From Undaria pinnatifida (Eukaryota; Sar; Phaeophyceae; Laminariales; Alariaceae), in contig JABAKD010000023.1 in NCBI GenBank assembly GCA_012845835.1, forward strand, positions 26,453,972-26,517,971: 64,000 nucleotides of DNA, read 5' to 3'. Made by a program: the position numbers and the translations under genes. Shown piece by piece: positions 10,991 to 21,985 of the stretch; the first letter of the stretch is position 1; each line of letters begins with the position of its first letter. The notes under the pieces are model-generated. The model was not told the origin of the DNA, searched no databases, and saw only the letters and a program-made list of their open reading frames with translations.

Positions 10991-11915
10991 TATTGCGAAC
11001 ATGGGGCCTGCGGGTGTGGACCATGAGGCCTCGAGGGTTGAATACCAGAGCCGAAATAATAGCCGACGTGTGAGATCCGTGTCGATATGATGCATACACT
11101 CCAAGCGTTTTGCGCAAAAAAAAAAAAATGGACGTCTGGAGGCACTCCTTGTGTGGCGTTTCACTGAAACGGCGTTTCACCGAAACGGCAATGGACGAAA
11201 CAGCGCCGTGGACTAAGGCGCTGATGCTCCATGAGAGAGAGCTCCTCTCTATTAGCAACAAGAAAAACCCTACAGTTTTTTTTTGCCGGTTGAGAATCCA
11301 CAATTCGTCCATTTTTTATCACTCAATTTTTACTGCAAAATAGGCGCCCTGATGACGCTCGCTCTCTGTTTCCTTTGGCATGAGGTACTGGTCTTCCGGC
11401 CTGGGTTATCAATAGGAAAACCCTGGCAAATCCACATGCCCAGGGACAACCGTGGTTCTCCTCTCGCAAGGTTGCGTTGATCTATATTATAAAAAAAAAA
11501 TTGGAACCCGTCAGCTGTGAGTTAGATAATTTTTTGTAAATTTAGGGTCGATACTCATCTTTGCAAGCTACGTGATACACCGGCCGCTCGTTTTACAGAT
11601 GTACCATCCTTTAAATACATATTCATATGGATTCTAAGGGTGTTGCGAGGGTGAAAATTAACAAAATGTTACCTTACAGAAAGTGATCAATACTAAGAAC
11701 GATAGCTGCTGTACGTGCTTTGTCCAAGGCAGTACCAGGTAATTTGTTTGGATTCGTCAGCGTCAATAACAACATATTAAACACATATGTGTACAGCAGC
11801 AGTTGTTATCAGTAGCGTTAATAAAACCTGATCAGTATCATAGTAACGACGGTGGTGGTACTAATAATAATGGTAGTTGCTCGTATCATATGAGCACATT
11901 ATCCCAATATGTATA
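10991..11915. other. no gene seen; R235-like fragment and flank of Mutator-like element
   Basis: An A run at 11117-11128 follows the array. At 11486-11580 there is a diverged R235-like start (TATAAAAAAAAAATTGGAAC, CGTCAGCTGTGAG, CTCATCTTTGCAAGCTACGTGATAC in order). At 11750-11870 a stretch (GATTCGTCAG..AATAAC..ATTAAAC...AATAAAACCT) recurs just right of the next element, at 13748-13800, so the flanks of that element are themselves related. Confidence 0.5.
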
Positions 11916-11929
11916 GTAAGTTATCAAGG

Positions 11930-12510
11930 GTGTGTTCGGTACGGTACATACCGAGGCGTACCGGCGGTATATACCGGCGGTATTACCGGTACCGGACACT
12001 TCGAGAAGTTCGGTACGGCGTCAATACCGGTATCGTAATTTTCTGGAAGTTCGGTACGACACCAATATCGGTACCGGAAACTTGGGTAAATTCGGTACAT
12101 CAATATCGGTACCGGAAACTTGGGTAAATTCGGTACGACATCAATACCGGTACCGGCGGTGCCGGTACAGACTTTCGTACCGGTACCGGACAATTCAGTA
12201 AGTTCGGTACGACGTCAATACCGGTACCGGACAATTCGGTAAGTTCGGTACGCTATCAATACCGGTACCGGAAACTTCGGTGAGTTCGGTACGACATCGA
12301 TACCGGTACCGGACACTACGGTACGTTCGGTACGACATCAATACCGGTACCGGACACTTCGGTAAGTTCGGCACGACAACAATACCGGTAACGGCGGTAC
12401 CGGTATGCACGTAGGTACAACATCGGTGCCGGTACCGGACACTTCGGTAAGATCGACACAACACCAACCCGGAACCGGACACTTCGGTACGTTTGGCACG
12501 ATATCAACCC
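11930..12510. repeat. left terminal array of the Mutator-like element
   Basis: About ten units of 50-65 bp: a GGTACCGG palindrome, then A.ACTTCGGTAAGTTCGGTACG, then ACATCAATACC. The palindrome makes the array nearly readable on both strands, so Tyr/Arg/Val-rich frames appear on each; these are not genes. Confidence 0.85.
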
Positions 12511-12655
12511 AATTCCACCACATTGTGACGTCATCCTTTGGAGCTATGGGTCCAGGCAGCATTCCAAGCCACATACACCCCGGTCCTTAAGCATCTTCCA
12601 GTACGCTCGGTATACCGAGAGCACGCATGAGCAACGACGCAACTTCCCAGAATGA

Positions 12656-12922
12656 GGTGGCCAGCTCCCGCACACACCAGCGCCGGCGGCAGAAGTTATC
12701 GACGTGGATGCGGAAAAGAAAGCCGTGCCGGTGATTTTGCCTGCTCCTGTGTACAACTCGCTCACGGGAGACGTGTCCGAGTTGCCGGCGGAGACGACCA
12801 AAGCCGTCGATGGTTTCCCGGTGCCGGTCGGTTTTCTGAGGGAAGGGACGCGTGAAGCCTCGTTTATGTACTCGATTGGCATGTACGCCGAAACGATCGA
12901 CGAGAAGACGGCGCACTGCTGA
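12656..12922 (+). pseudogene. captured coding fragment inside the Mutator-like element
   Basis: Frame open from 12656 to TGA 12920-12922. The first in-frame ATG is at 12704 (MDAEKKAVPVILPAPVYNSL). The end reads EASFMYSIGMYAETIDEKTA, then HC and stop. Composition is balanced and unlike the repetitive terminal arrays, and the short overlapping frame from ATG 12626 suggests a frame break upstream. I do not recognise the family; a piece of a host gene or of another transposase are both possible. It is enclosed by the two terminal arrays, the arrangement of a Pack-MULE-like capture. Confidence 0.4.
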
Positions 12923-13109
12923 TAATCCAAAGGGTACCTTACCTTTTGAACAGCATATCAAGACAAATATCAGCTAAGAGAAAAATATTGAAAATATAAG
13001 AACCAATAATAACTCACTTCAATTACATACCTCAGCGGGTACCCCCGGCCAATACCGGATTTTCTCTGTACATGTACCGCCAGTTCAACTCCAGTTTATG
13101 TACCTAAGG

Positions 13110-13735
13110 GCAAGTGTGCGTCGGTATTTTGTCGGCGGTATATACCACCGGTACTGCCGGTATATGTATTCAAGTGTGTGCCGGTACCGGTATCGGTACC
13201 GGTACAGCCTTTCGTATCGGTACCGGACGCTTCGGTAAGTTCGGTACGACATCAATACCGGTACCGGAAACTTTGGTAAGTTCGATACGACATAATACCG
13301 GCACCGGAAACTTCGGTAAGTTCGGTACGACATCAATACCGGTACCGGAAACTTCGGTAAGTTCGGTACGGCATCAATACCGGTACCAGAAACTTTGGTA
13401 AGTTCGGTACGAGAAAATACCGGCACCGGAAACTTCGGTAAGTTCGGTACGACATCAATACCGGTACCGGAAACTTCGGCAAGTTCGGTACGACATCAAC
13501 ACCGGTACCGGAAACTTCGGTAAGTTCGGTATGACATCAATACCGGTACCGTCGGTACCGGTACATACTTTCGTACCGATGCCGGACACTTCGGTAAGTT
13601 CGGTACACCTCCAATGCCGGTACCGGACACTTCGGTAAGTTCGGTACGTCAATACCGGTACCGGACACTTCGGTAAGTTCCGTGCGACATCCATACCGGT
13701 ACCGAGTATACCGGTACCGTACCGAACACACCCTT
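13110..13735. repeat. right terminal array of the Mutator-like element
   Basis: Same 50-65 bp unit family as the left array, about eleven units, ending with the inverted edge ACCGTACCGAACACACCCTT. Unit order and spacing differ from the left side, so the two terminal regions are not simple mirror copies beyond the outermost bases. Confidence 0.85.
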
Positions 13736-13744
13736 GTAAGTTAT

Positions 13745-14655
13745 TATGATTCGTCAGTTTTAATAACATATTAAACAATACAACAGTAATAAAACCTCGT
13801 CAACAGTAATAATGATACTACTATACAAGGTTCCCCTCCGGGAAGTAAATGCCTAGAAGAGTGGCGCAAGGACACATTATTTCCACTACCGGACGCAATT
13901 ACCATTTTTTTTGGTACATCGTAAAAAAAAATTGCCCAGAAAAATAATGAATTCGCATTTTACCCGCACAGTACTCCTTGGGTATACTCAATAGCAGTAC
14001 TTTTAGCACTTTTTGGGTGTATTCGATACAGACGTGCCCACGACCGATCTGTTCTTGAGAAAATACACACAGCACCACTTGATGAAACAAAAAACTTTTA
14101 CACCGTATGATATGTATGATTTCGAGAAGAGCGTCACAATTCGAACTCCAGCTTAGGGATCGCCAGGAAGCGAGAAAGGGCACGTGTGGAGTGGGATGCG
14201 GCACGTATTGAGAACGAGGGAGCAAAAGGACAACACCACGTCACATATGCCATGACAAAAAAAGCACCTCGACGCCGTAAAGAGAGGATACAGCAAGCGC
14301 ACGCACACATGGTCCTACCTGTAGTGTTTTGCTCTCCGCACGTTGTCTGCTGTCTGCCATCTGCGATCTTCTCAAAAACCACAGAAAAAATACTCGTTAA
14401 AGAACTGCCTCTGTGGACGTAAATGTATAAGGATGGGTTGGTATCTAAATTATTGCTATTACAAAGGTCCCTATGTTTTCGCATCAATGGACGCGCGCAC
14501 CCAGAGCGGCAGCACAGCAGAGACGTGTGGTATGGTCGGGCGACAAATTATGACAGGCTCCGACACAAGCAATCGCCGCACCATAGCGAGGACACGCCAA
14601 GCGCACATAAATGGTGTCACCTACCGCTGCTGCTGTGCGGCAGGGTTGTAGCGTT
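13745..14655. other. no gene seen; first diverged units of a CTG-containing tandem repeat
   Basis: AT-rich flank to about 14130. From 14290 partial copies of the next array begin (CGTTGTCTGCTGTCTGCCATCTGCGATCT-like stretches near 14340 and 14670). Frames are short, with no domain recognised. Confidence 0.45.
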
Positions 14656-15235
14656 GTGCTCTCCGCATGTTGTCTGCTGTCTGTCATCTGCGATTTACAT
14701 AAATAGTGTTGCCTACCGCTGCTGCTGTCGGGTAGAGTTGTAACGTTGTGCTCTCTTGGTATGGTACGATATCATATACGAAGCACATCAACATGAACAT
14801 GAAAATAAGAATCGTTTGAGTACTAATATGATATTCAAACGATCCTTACACTTTACGCCGGCATGTCACTTGACACTTGGCAGAAGCAGCAGTAGCAGCA
14901 GCAGCGAGAGGTAGTGGCGTAGAGGCGGGTAGAGCATTGCAGGCTAGCGTTGTGTTCTCCGCATGTTGTCTGCTGTCTGTCATCTGCGATCTTACATAAA
15001 TGGCGTTGCCTGCCTACCGCTGCTGCTGTGCGGCAGAGTTGTAGCGTTGTGCTTTCTTGGTATGGTACGATATCATATAAGAAGCACACCAACATGCACA
15101 TACATATAAGGACCGTTTGAGCGTGATATTCAAACGATCCTTACACTTTACGCCGGCATGTCACTTGACAGAAGCAGCAGAAGCAGCAGCAGCGAGAGGT
15201 AGTGGCGTATAGGCGGGTAGGGCATTGCAGGCTCC
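14656..15235. repeat. two tandem copies of a 290-bp unit
   Basis: Unit 1 (about 14656-14949) and unit 2 (about 14950-15235) share, in order: a GCATGTTGTCTGCTGTCTGT stretch, CTACCGCTGCTGCTGT, GGTATGGTACGATATCATAT, an ATTCAAACGATCCTTACACT stretch, and AGCAGCGAGAGGTAGTGGCG. Each unit carries a short inverted pair (CGTTTGAG../..TCAAACG). Confidence 0.75.
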
Positions 15236-15964
15236 GATCAAAGCAATTAACTACCACAACAGCAGCCACACGCGCATAGAGTTGCAGGCTGCTGCTGCGA
15301 GGGGGCTGGACTGCTGCTGGGCGGCAGGATCGGAGCGTGGTGCTCTGTGCAAAAATAGGGAAATGTACGTGTACCCTCTACGAGCAGAAAAACCCGGTTT
15401 GCATCCAAATATTACGTGCGTACACGGGGATAGGGGACGCAGAAACCCGATCCCCGGGGATGTTGCGGAAACCCGGGGATTTGATTCAAGTGTGCCCAAG
15501 GCCAAAAAAGTTTTAAAGGCTTGCCACGCGACACACTGCACGGATCGCGACCAAACCTCCGGGATCGTGACCTCCACGGTCGAATTTGCCCACCCCATCA
15601 GACGTTTCGGACAAAGGTGCGAGCACGAAGAGAAATGCCCGAACAAAAAAAGAATGACAATTGTACGTACGAGTATACATATATGTAACGATGAATGGTA
15701 GCTGCCATTTGGCCTGGGTGTATTTTGCTGTGGACTTGGCTTATGATGTTCATGTGCCTACGCCAGTGAGTGCTACGAGTACCAGCTCATGAGTACGGTA
15801 GGGGAAAGACAGGACGCCGTCCTCCAAACAAACAAGATGAAAGGGTTCATATTTCCAAAAAAAGTGACAAACGCCCGGTCCTCGTAGTGAATGATGGAAT
15901 GATTTTGTCGCAAACACGTGACAAAGATGTTGAAAAAAAATATTTTTTGACGCTTGAGTTATGT
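15236..15964. other. no gene seen; GGGGAT-rich stretch
   Basis: Near 15420-15480 there is a cluster of CCCGGGGAT/ATCCCCGGG palindromic words, a miniature of the terminal-array style found next door. Two open frames of 130-160 aa overlap on opposite strands (15225-15701 and 15251-15646) without a recognisable domain or splice evidence; I do not call either. Confidence 0.4.
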
Positions 15965-16570
15965 AGCATTCCGGGTAAGGGTCTGGGGGTCTCACAGAAC
16001 TTCCAGAAGTTTCGGGTACGGGTATGGACGTGTTACAGAACTTCCAGACGTTCCGGGTATTGTGGCACAGGCATACAGAACTCACAAAACTTCCGGGCGG
16101 GTACAAAACATGATGCAGCCGTACCCCGGGTATTAATGCACGGGTCTTGCAAAACTCACAGAGGTTTCGGGTACGGGCACGAAAGTCTTACAGAACTTCC
16201 AGAAGTTTGGTACGGGTATGAATTTCCAGAACTTCCGGGTATTGTGGCACGGGCGTACAGAAATTCCAAAAGTTCCGGGCAGGTATGAACATGCTGTACC
16301 CATACCCCGGGTCTTTGTGGCACAGGCGTACAGAACTTCCTCAAGTTCTGGGTACGGGTATGAGTGTCCTACAGAAGTTACAGAAGTTCTTTGGACGGTA
16401 ATACCCGGGGTAAATACCCCGGGTATGGTTTTGTGTGTACCCTATAGACAGAACGAAAATATAACGTTCGGGTACGGGTGTGAATGTCGTACAGAACTCA
16501 CAGACGTTCCGGGTACGGGTAGAGTTGTACAGAAGTCACAGAAGTCCCGGGTACGGGTAATTCCCGGGTA
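15965..16570. repeat. GGGTACGGGTA block 1 (Mutator-like terminal array?)
   Basis: About twelve units of roughly 45-60 bp: CAGAACTTCCAGAAGTTCCG, GGGTACGGGTA, then variable bases and a TTACAG or GTACAG link. The design mirrors the arrays at 11.9-13.7 kb. A second block of the same family in the same orientation lies at 25085-25432. Terminal edges and a target duplication were not found. Confidence 0.65.
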
Positions 16571-16817
16571 AATACCGCCTCAAAAGGGGCGAGAAAACAG
16601 CACATTCACTGGTAAAAAAAAGACAATTGTCAACGCATTTCCAATTACTGCGATTGGCATACTGCATACACTGATGCACTCATAGGGAACTACACATACG
16701 TCTACAACTAGTAAGTGTTCTTCTGTAACACATATCATACCATAGCGTACCCCAGCTGTGGCGCCTAAAAAACATAATGGTGGTCGCAAGTCCAATTTTT
16801 CATTTTTTCCACTATTA
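16571..16817. other. no gene seen
   Basis: Ordinary AT-rich spacer between the GGGTACGGGTA block and the left edge of the next Harbinger-type element. The TTA at 16815-16817 directly precedes that edge. Confidence 0.5.
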
Positions 16818-17077
16818 GGGCCGTTCTTATCGGAGACCTTTTCTTGTCCTAATTTTCCTTAATTTCCATATTTGTGAAATTTGTCTTAAAATACGGAGGC
16901 GTTCTGTCATAATTTAGGAAATTCTTCAGCCCTAAAAATATGGAAAAGTTAACGATCACAAATTAGGAAATCCTGTCGTCGATTTCCATACTTCGAAGGC
17001 AGTGCTCCGACAAGGCCCGTGGCTCAACGCTGGGATCATCGGGTAGCTTCAAACGTTGACCAGGGTGGTCCAACATT

Positions 17078-19440
17078 ATGGCCGATGGAAGGAAGCGGCC
17101 TGGGCCTCCGGAGGATTCATCCTCGAGTCGGACGAAGCAACGATTCAGCCTTCCCAATTATCCAGACACGAGGCGCAGAAACAGAAGGCTATCGCTGGTG
17201 TCCTCGTCGTGTTCGGCATGCTCCTGACAGCAGGAGCTACACTCTATGCTCCCAAGACACGGGCGCCTATCTACGAGCCGCACGGTATGACATGGCCAGA
17301 GTTCAGAGAAGATCTACGTCGGCGCAAGGCTCTCCGCAGGACTGTTCGAATGTCCGAGGCGAGCTTCGTGAAGCTCGCTGACCTGCTTCGTCCAGCTATC
17401 CAAAAGAATGAGCGCTTTGGATGTGAGTATCATGTGATGTACCCTGGTACCTGGTATACGACTACGTAGTTTGTCTTCGCATCCAAAGGCTGTACCCTCT
17501 GCAGCCCAGCTACGTTGCAAGGTTCAGCACTCGCTTGGAGCATCTCCCATCTACCATATCCTTTGTATATAATAGTTTGTATGCCTGGTACGTTGCACGG
17601 CAACTCGTGCTGCTGCAAGGCGGTATGTACTCATGAACAAAAAACCACCTGTACATGAGCAAAGTAATAAAACATCAGCTGTGAGATCGATCTTCCACAA
17701 ATTCCCGGCCATAGGACACATGGTACGACTACGAGTACGTGCTACCTACGAGTACGTGATACCGGCACCAGGTACCTGATATACGAGTACGTAGTTTTTC
17801 TTCGCATCCCAGGGCTGTACCCTCTGCAGCCCAGCTACGTTGTAAGGCTCAGCACTCGCTTGGAGCATCTCCCATCTACCATACCCCCTGTAAATGATAG
17901 TTTGTATGCCCGGTACGTTGCACGGCAACTCGTGCTGCTGCAAGGCGGTATGTACTCATGAACAAAAAACCACCTGTACATATGCGAAGTAATGAAACAT
18001 CAGCTGTGAAATCAATCTTCCACAAAATCCTGGCACATGGAACGACTACGAGTACGTGCTACCTACGAGTACGATATACCGGCACCAGGTACCTGGTATA
18101 TGAGTACGTGGGTGTATCTTTCGTCGTTTACGGAGGGAGCTATGTGTTAGGGTTATGGCAGCTGTCTGTGCATACAGTAGCACTGCAACAGTAGTAGTCG
18201 CGTTAGGCAATGCAAGGGTAGTGCATTGCGGCAGGCAGGCTTGCGTTGCGGCAGACAGGCGCGCGTTGCGACAGGCACAGCAACGGGATGAGCAATGCTG
18301 CTGTACTGGATGGGGTTGGAGCTCGGTCGAGGTGGACACCAACATTCTATCGTTTTTGCTCTTACCCAGGACTGCGTTGCGCGAAGCATGGAGCTATCGA
18401 GGTGGAAATCCGGCTGGCGATAGGCCTGCGAATGCTGGCGGGGGGTTCCTACCTGGATATCGCACCGAGGTTAGGCATTTCACAGTCCACGGTTTTCACC
18501 ATCATGGGGAAGGTCGTCGACGCGATCAACAACACCCCTGAAGTCGGCCCGTTCTTCTTTCCGCAGACAGACGAAGAGTGCCGATTTTTTTGCCGCGGGA
18601 TTCGAGGTGAGGGTACGTGTACTACAACAGCAACCTGTCACAGCAGCAGTAGTTTATGGCGTAGATATGCAAGCTGTACGTACCAGAGGGAAGTCTATAG
18701 AGTTGTTTTCCGAAGGCAGGCCTGCTTATTTCTTCGTGAGGAACCTTGGTTCTGGGGTCTTGATGTGACCGCCTCTGAAGTACGCCTCCCCGGCCCTGTT
18801 CTTGTTCGTCCACACACCAAGCCAAGAGCACCAACCGAATCGACCATGTTGTGTCTGCCACAGATGGTTTGTTGATCAAGATGAAAGCGCCGCCTGCAAA
18901 GAGCTCCCACACCGTATCGTACTTCTCAAGCAGCAAGACGGGATTCGGCTTTAACGTACAGGCGACGTGCGATGCCAACTATCGCTTCTGCAGCGTCTCG
19001 ATCATCGCTCCGGGGGCTGCGAACGATTGGTCGGCATGGACCCGATCTTCTCTGGCAAAGGCAATTATGCGCCTCTCAGACGGGTACCACATCATCGGGG
19101 ATGCGGCGTACCCAATCAGCGAGAAGTTGCTCACGCCGTACCCCGGGAAAAGCTTGCCAAAGGACCAGGACTCTTCAACTTCCACCTGAGCCAGCTGCGG
19201 GTGAAGATCGAACAGTCGTTCGGCATCCTCGTGTCAACGTGGGGCATTCTGTGGAGGCCCCTCAGTGTAGGGTTCGCAGGCCGGACAGACCTGATCGTCG
19301 CCCGCTTCCAACTGTAAAACTTCTGCCGACATGAGCAAACCAAAGTGGTCGCGGCGGAAGAAGACTGCAAGACAGAAAAGGGGCGAATCCTACTGGCGAC
19401 GGGCGGGGTTTTGCCGCCTGCGTACAAGAGTGCGGTCTAA
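17078..19440 (+). pseudogene. HARBI1-like transposase (DDE_Tnp_4 type), inactivated
   Basis: Exon 1 starts best at ATG 17078 (MADGRKRPGPPEDSSSSRTK), a start shared with the relic at 6643. After a frame change it continues as KALRRTVRMSEASFVKLADL and ends at a GTGAGT donor at 17423. Exon 2 (18370-18606) holds the helix-turn-helix-like region (IGLRMLAGGSYLDIAPRLGI, SQSTVF). Exon 3, from about 18850, carries the catalytic part: D in ATDGLLIKMKAP, D in ANDWSAW, D in IIGDAAYPI. The expected C-terminal part with the catalytic Glu (RVKIEQSFGILVSTWGILWR) lies in another frame after a break near 19150. A TAA at 19315-19317 replaces the His of the usual LHNFC motif (the sequence reads L-stop-NFC), after which the frame stays open to 19438. 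The exon 1-2 junction would also create a stop. HARBI1-type proteins are nuclear DDE nucleases; this copy cannot encode one. Confidence 0.75.
17448..18080. repeat. 310-bp tandem duplication in the pseudogene's first intron
   Basis: Unit 1 about 17448-17766 and unit 2 about 17767-18080, followed by the start of a third (18060-18110). Each contains a CTGTACCCTCTGCAGCCCAG stretch, a CATCTCCCATCTACCATA stretch, GCACGGCAACTCGTGCTGCT and an AAACATCAGCTGTGAGATCGA-like word that resembles the start of R235. Divergence is a few per cent. Confidence 0.8.
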
Positions 19441-19899
19441 CCGTCAGGCCCAGCCGCCAAACTCATGCGAAGCGGCGAAACTCCCACGCGAGCGGCGACC
19501 ACTTCGCTCTTAGCCAACAACAGACAATTCCGCCCGAAGTAGAATATTCTCAGGAACGCCTAGATTACTACGCGTTGTATAATGCGTAGGTAGAGAGTTT
19601 GTCGGCATCCGAGCGTTGTACGGCGGGGGCGATTGTGCGGTACAAGGAGGGTGGGAATGGCGTGTGAAGGATGGGAGGTGTGCCGAGTATAAACTATTGG
19701 AGATGGACGTGATGGTCGTCAACGGGTGAGCGTTGGGCCAGAGAAAGGACGAGTGCCAACCGTGATGAACGTCTGATGACATGGGCTTATAAATACTGAG
19801 GCGGGAGGGGGGGGGGAGGCTTTGGTTGTTTAATTCGATACGTACATCTGACGGCGTGGTTTTTCTAATTCCAGGTCGCGAGTTCGAAGACAGCTGCCT
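19441..19899. other. no gene seen
   Basis: Spacer between the pseudogene and the satellite arm. It contains a GC-rich first part and a G run at about 19807-19815. Confidence 0.5.
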
Positions 19900-21260
19900 A
19901 TACGCCCCCCCCCCCAGTTATTATTGTTTGTCGAGCGTCAGAAACAAAAGCCCCACCCCTCCCTATCTTGGTTGGTATATTATCGTGTGTTTTATCGTGA
20001 GAGTACCCCGGTGCAGCCGCCCCCCCCCTTTTTTTTGAATAGGAGTGCAGGGTGTTGGCCGCCGAGCGTCAGAAACGAACCCCCTCCTTCTCTTTTTTTC
20101 AAATCCTGCCTGACGAAGCAGTGAAGGGTGTAAATTCGCAGTTTTGCGTGAGAGTAACACGGTGCAGATTGCCCCCTTCTTTTATATTCGAATAGAGTGA
20201 ATGGAGTTGTTTGTCCATCGTCCGTAACGAACCCACCCCCCGCCCTCGTTTTTTTCCGTCCAAGTCTGATCAAGCCGTGGCGGGTGTAATTTTGTGGTTT
20301 ACCGTGATACTACCACGGTGCAGCCGGCGCCCCCACCCTTTTTTTCTAATAGGAGTCCAGCGTATTGATTGTCGTCCCCAGCCTCGCCCCCCCCGTTTTT
20401 TCCCTCCCAGTCTGGTCAAGCGGGTGGTTGATGCAATTTTGTGGTTTATCGTGCGAGTACCACGGTAGAGCTGGCCCCGCTTTTTTGTTTTGAAGAGGAG
20501 TCCAGGGTACTGGTCGTCGATCGTCTGAAACAAAGCCCCCCCCTCTCGTTTTTTCCTCCCAGTCTGGTCAAGCAGTGGAGGGTGTAATTTTGTGGTTTAT
20601 CGTGATAGTGCTGGCGCCCCCCCCCTTTTTTCAAGAGGAGTCCAGGGTATTAGTTGTCGACCCCCCCCCCCGCCCCCCCAGAGTTTTTTCCCCCAGTCTG
20701 GTCAAGTAGTGAAGGGTGCAATTTTGTGGTTTATCGTGAGAGTACGTCGGTGCAGCTGCCCCCCCCATTTTTATCTTATAAAAATGAAAATACACTCCAG
20801 CTGTGAGATCGAATATTTTGTCGAAACTCATATTTGCAAGCTGTGTGTGATACTCCGATCGCGCGTATTACGGGTTGTGTGTCCTCATCAAGGATATAGG
20901 TATATATAGCAATTCAGGGTATTGGTTGTCGATCATCTGAAACAAAGCCCCCCCCTCCATTTTTTTCCTTCCAGTCAGATGGAGCAGTGGAGGGTGTAAG
21001 TTTGTTCATTTTCGTGAGAGTACCCCGGTGCAGCTGGCCCCCGTTTTTTTCTTCAATAAGAGTGCAAGGTGGTGTTGTCCATCGTCAGAAACGTAGCCCC
21101 CCCCTCCCGTACCATTTCCCTCCGCGGGTCTATGGTCATACGACTTCGACCATGCACGATTTCAACCCCCGCCGCCCCACCCCCCCCCCTGCCCCTTTCG
21201 GCTTCCTCCCAGCCTCATAAACGAATGGAGTGTGTAATGTTGTAAGTTGTCTCTGAAGGG
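19900..21260 (+). repeat. satellite arm 1, about 170-bp units (forward)
   Basis: About seven to eight units. Each reads: C-run, TTTTTTCCTCCCAGTCTGGT, CAAGCAGTGGAGGGTGTAAT, TTTGTGGTTTATCGTGAGAG, TACCACGGTGCAGCTG, C-run, then AAGAGGAGTCCAGGGTATTG and GTTGTCGATCGTC. An R235 copy interrupts it at 20775-20900. The same unit occurs in inverse orientation at 21986-23290, so the two arms form a long imperfect inverted repeat around a 0.7-kb spacer. Pro/Phe-rich frames here are artefacts. Confidence 0.85.
20775..20900 (+). repeat. R235 copy, about 126 bp, inside satellite arm 1
   Basis: Begins TATAAAAATGAAAATACACT and ends at GTCCTCATCAAGGATATAGG. It covers the AT-rich edge and about half of the full-length form at 4028. 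It breaks the unit rhythm of the satellite, so it entered after the array formed. Confidence 0.8.
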
Positions 21261-21985
21261 CCTTGGTAAAGCTGCCTCCTTGCATTTTTATAGGAGTGCC
21301 TGCGATTATCGAGCGTACGAATGAAAAGCGCTCTTTCCCCCAACATGGATGCGCCAGCAGTTTTTTTATACTATGATATATCGAGGGTACATGTTCGTTT
21401 CTTGTAATGAAGAGGACGCCAGAGAGCCTTCCGCCTACTCCTTGTTTTCCGTTATTCGTTTGCAACAGAGCAGTAGGTTGCCGAGCTTTTACCTGAAAGT
21501 GCTCCTTTACCCGCGCTTTGTGCTACTCGGTGTTTGATGGGGGGCATGGCGTCGGGTGCTTGCGTAAATATATTAAGCAAGTGGAAATGAATACGAAGGG
21601 TACTCATGACGTCACTGGACCTGTTAACATCTGCGTTTCACAGGATGTGTTCGCGATTCGACGACGCATAGTACTTACTGGAGATCGTAATAAACATACT
21701 TCCGCGCCACGATGACCCAGCTCAACGACTTCAAATAGGACTTCGAGGCTCCTGTATCGGATTCAGCCACGATATGTTCTAATTGAAACCCACACGTGTC
21801 ACAAGCTGAAATGCATACGTTCCCGAGGGAAATAATTTCTGATACTGGAGGGGCTTATTAGCCGATATATTACTGTGGTTTGATGGGACAACAAACCACG
21901 ACAGGGAGTACTCTCGCTTGTCAATATCGAATACCCCGTATGCTCTATGAACCTGCACGAAGAAAAGAACACGTAGTGAGCTGGG
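21261..21985. other. spacer at the centre of the inverted satellite; no gene seen
   Basis: Unique sequence of about 0.7 kb between the two arms, with no unit of the satellite. Short frames at 21349-21537 and 21518-21715 have no recognisable feature. Confidence 0.5.

Larger units (their letters stand above)
6405..11000 (+). mobile_element. HARBI1-like PIF/Harbinger relic
   Basis: The left edge (AAGGGTCATTCTTATCGACA, then a TTTCCAAATTTCGAAATACGGAGGCGTCTGTC stretch in part) resembles the left edge of the element at 16818 (GGGCCGTTCTTATCGGAGA and the same ATACGGAGGCGT motif). The order inside is also the same: first exon, intron, second exon, then a satellite-like array. The right end is not identified; 11000 is where the array fades. 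An hAT element (7609-9291) is nested in the intron. Confidence 0.5.
11926..13735. mobile_element. Mutator-like element with GGTACCGG terminal arrays, 9-bp TSD
   Basis: The left edge AAGGGTGTGTTCGGTACGGT and the right edge ACCGTACCGAACACACCCTT are exact inverse complements over at least 20 bp. The edges are flanked by GTAAGTTAT at 11916-11924 and 13736-13744 (a tenth base differs). A target duplication of 9-10 bp with long, internally repetitive ends is characteristic of Mutator-like elements. The long terminal regions (about 580 and 620 bp) consist of repeated ACCGGAAACTTCGGTAAGTT units; between them sits a unique 12.52-13.1 kb segment with a coding fragment. Because the flanks share a second, longer similarity, the 9-bp repeat deserves checking against an empty site. 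Confidence 0.7.

Noticed and set aside
10608..11312. Minus-strand frame of 234 aa
   Set aside because: Long for chance, but it crosses the end of a degenerate tandem array and a poly-A tract, and I recognise no motif; left uncalled.
11924..13778. Tyr/Arg/Val-rich frames on both strands
   Set aside because: Translation of the palindromic GGTACCGG units; the same peptides appear in every unit and on both strands.
15225..15701. Frames of 158 and 131 aa on opposite strands
   Set aside because: They overlap almost fully, neither has a motif or intron border, and the neighbourhood is repetitive.
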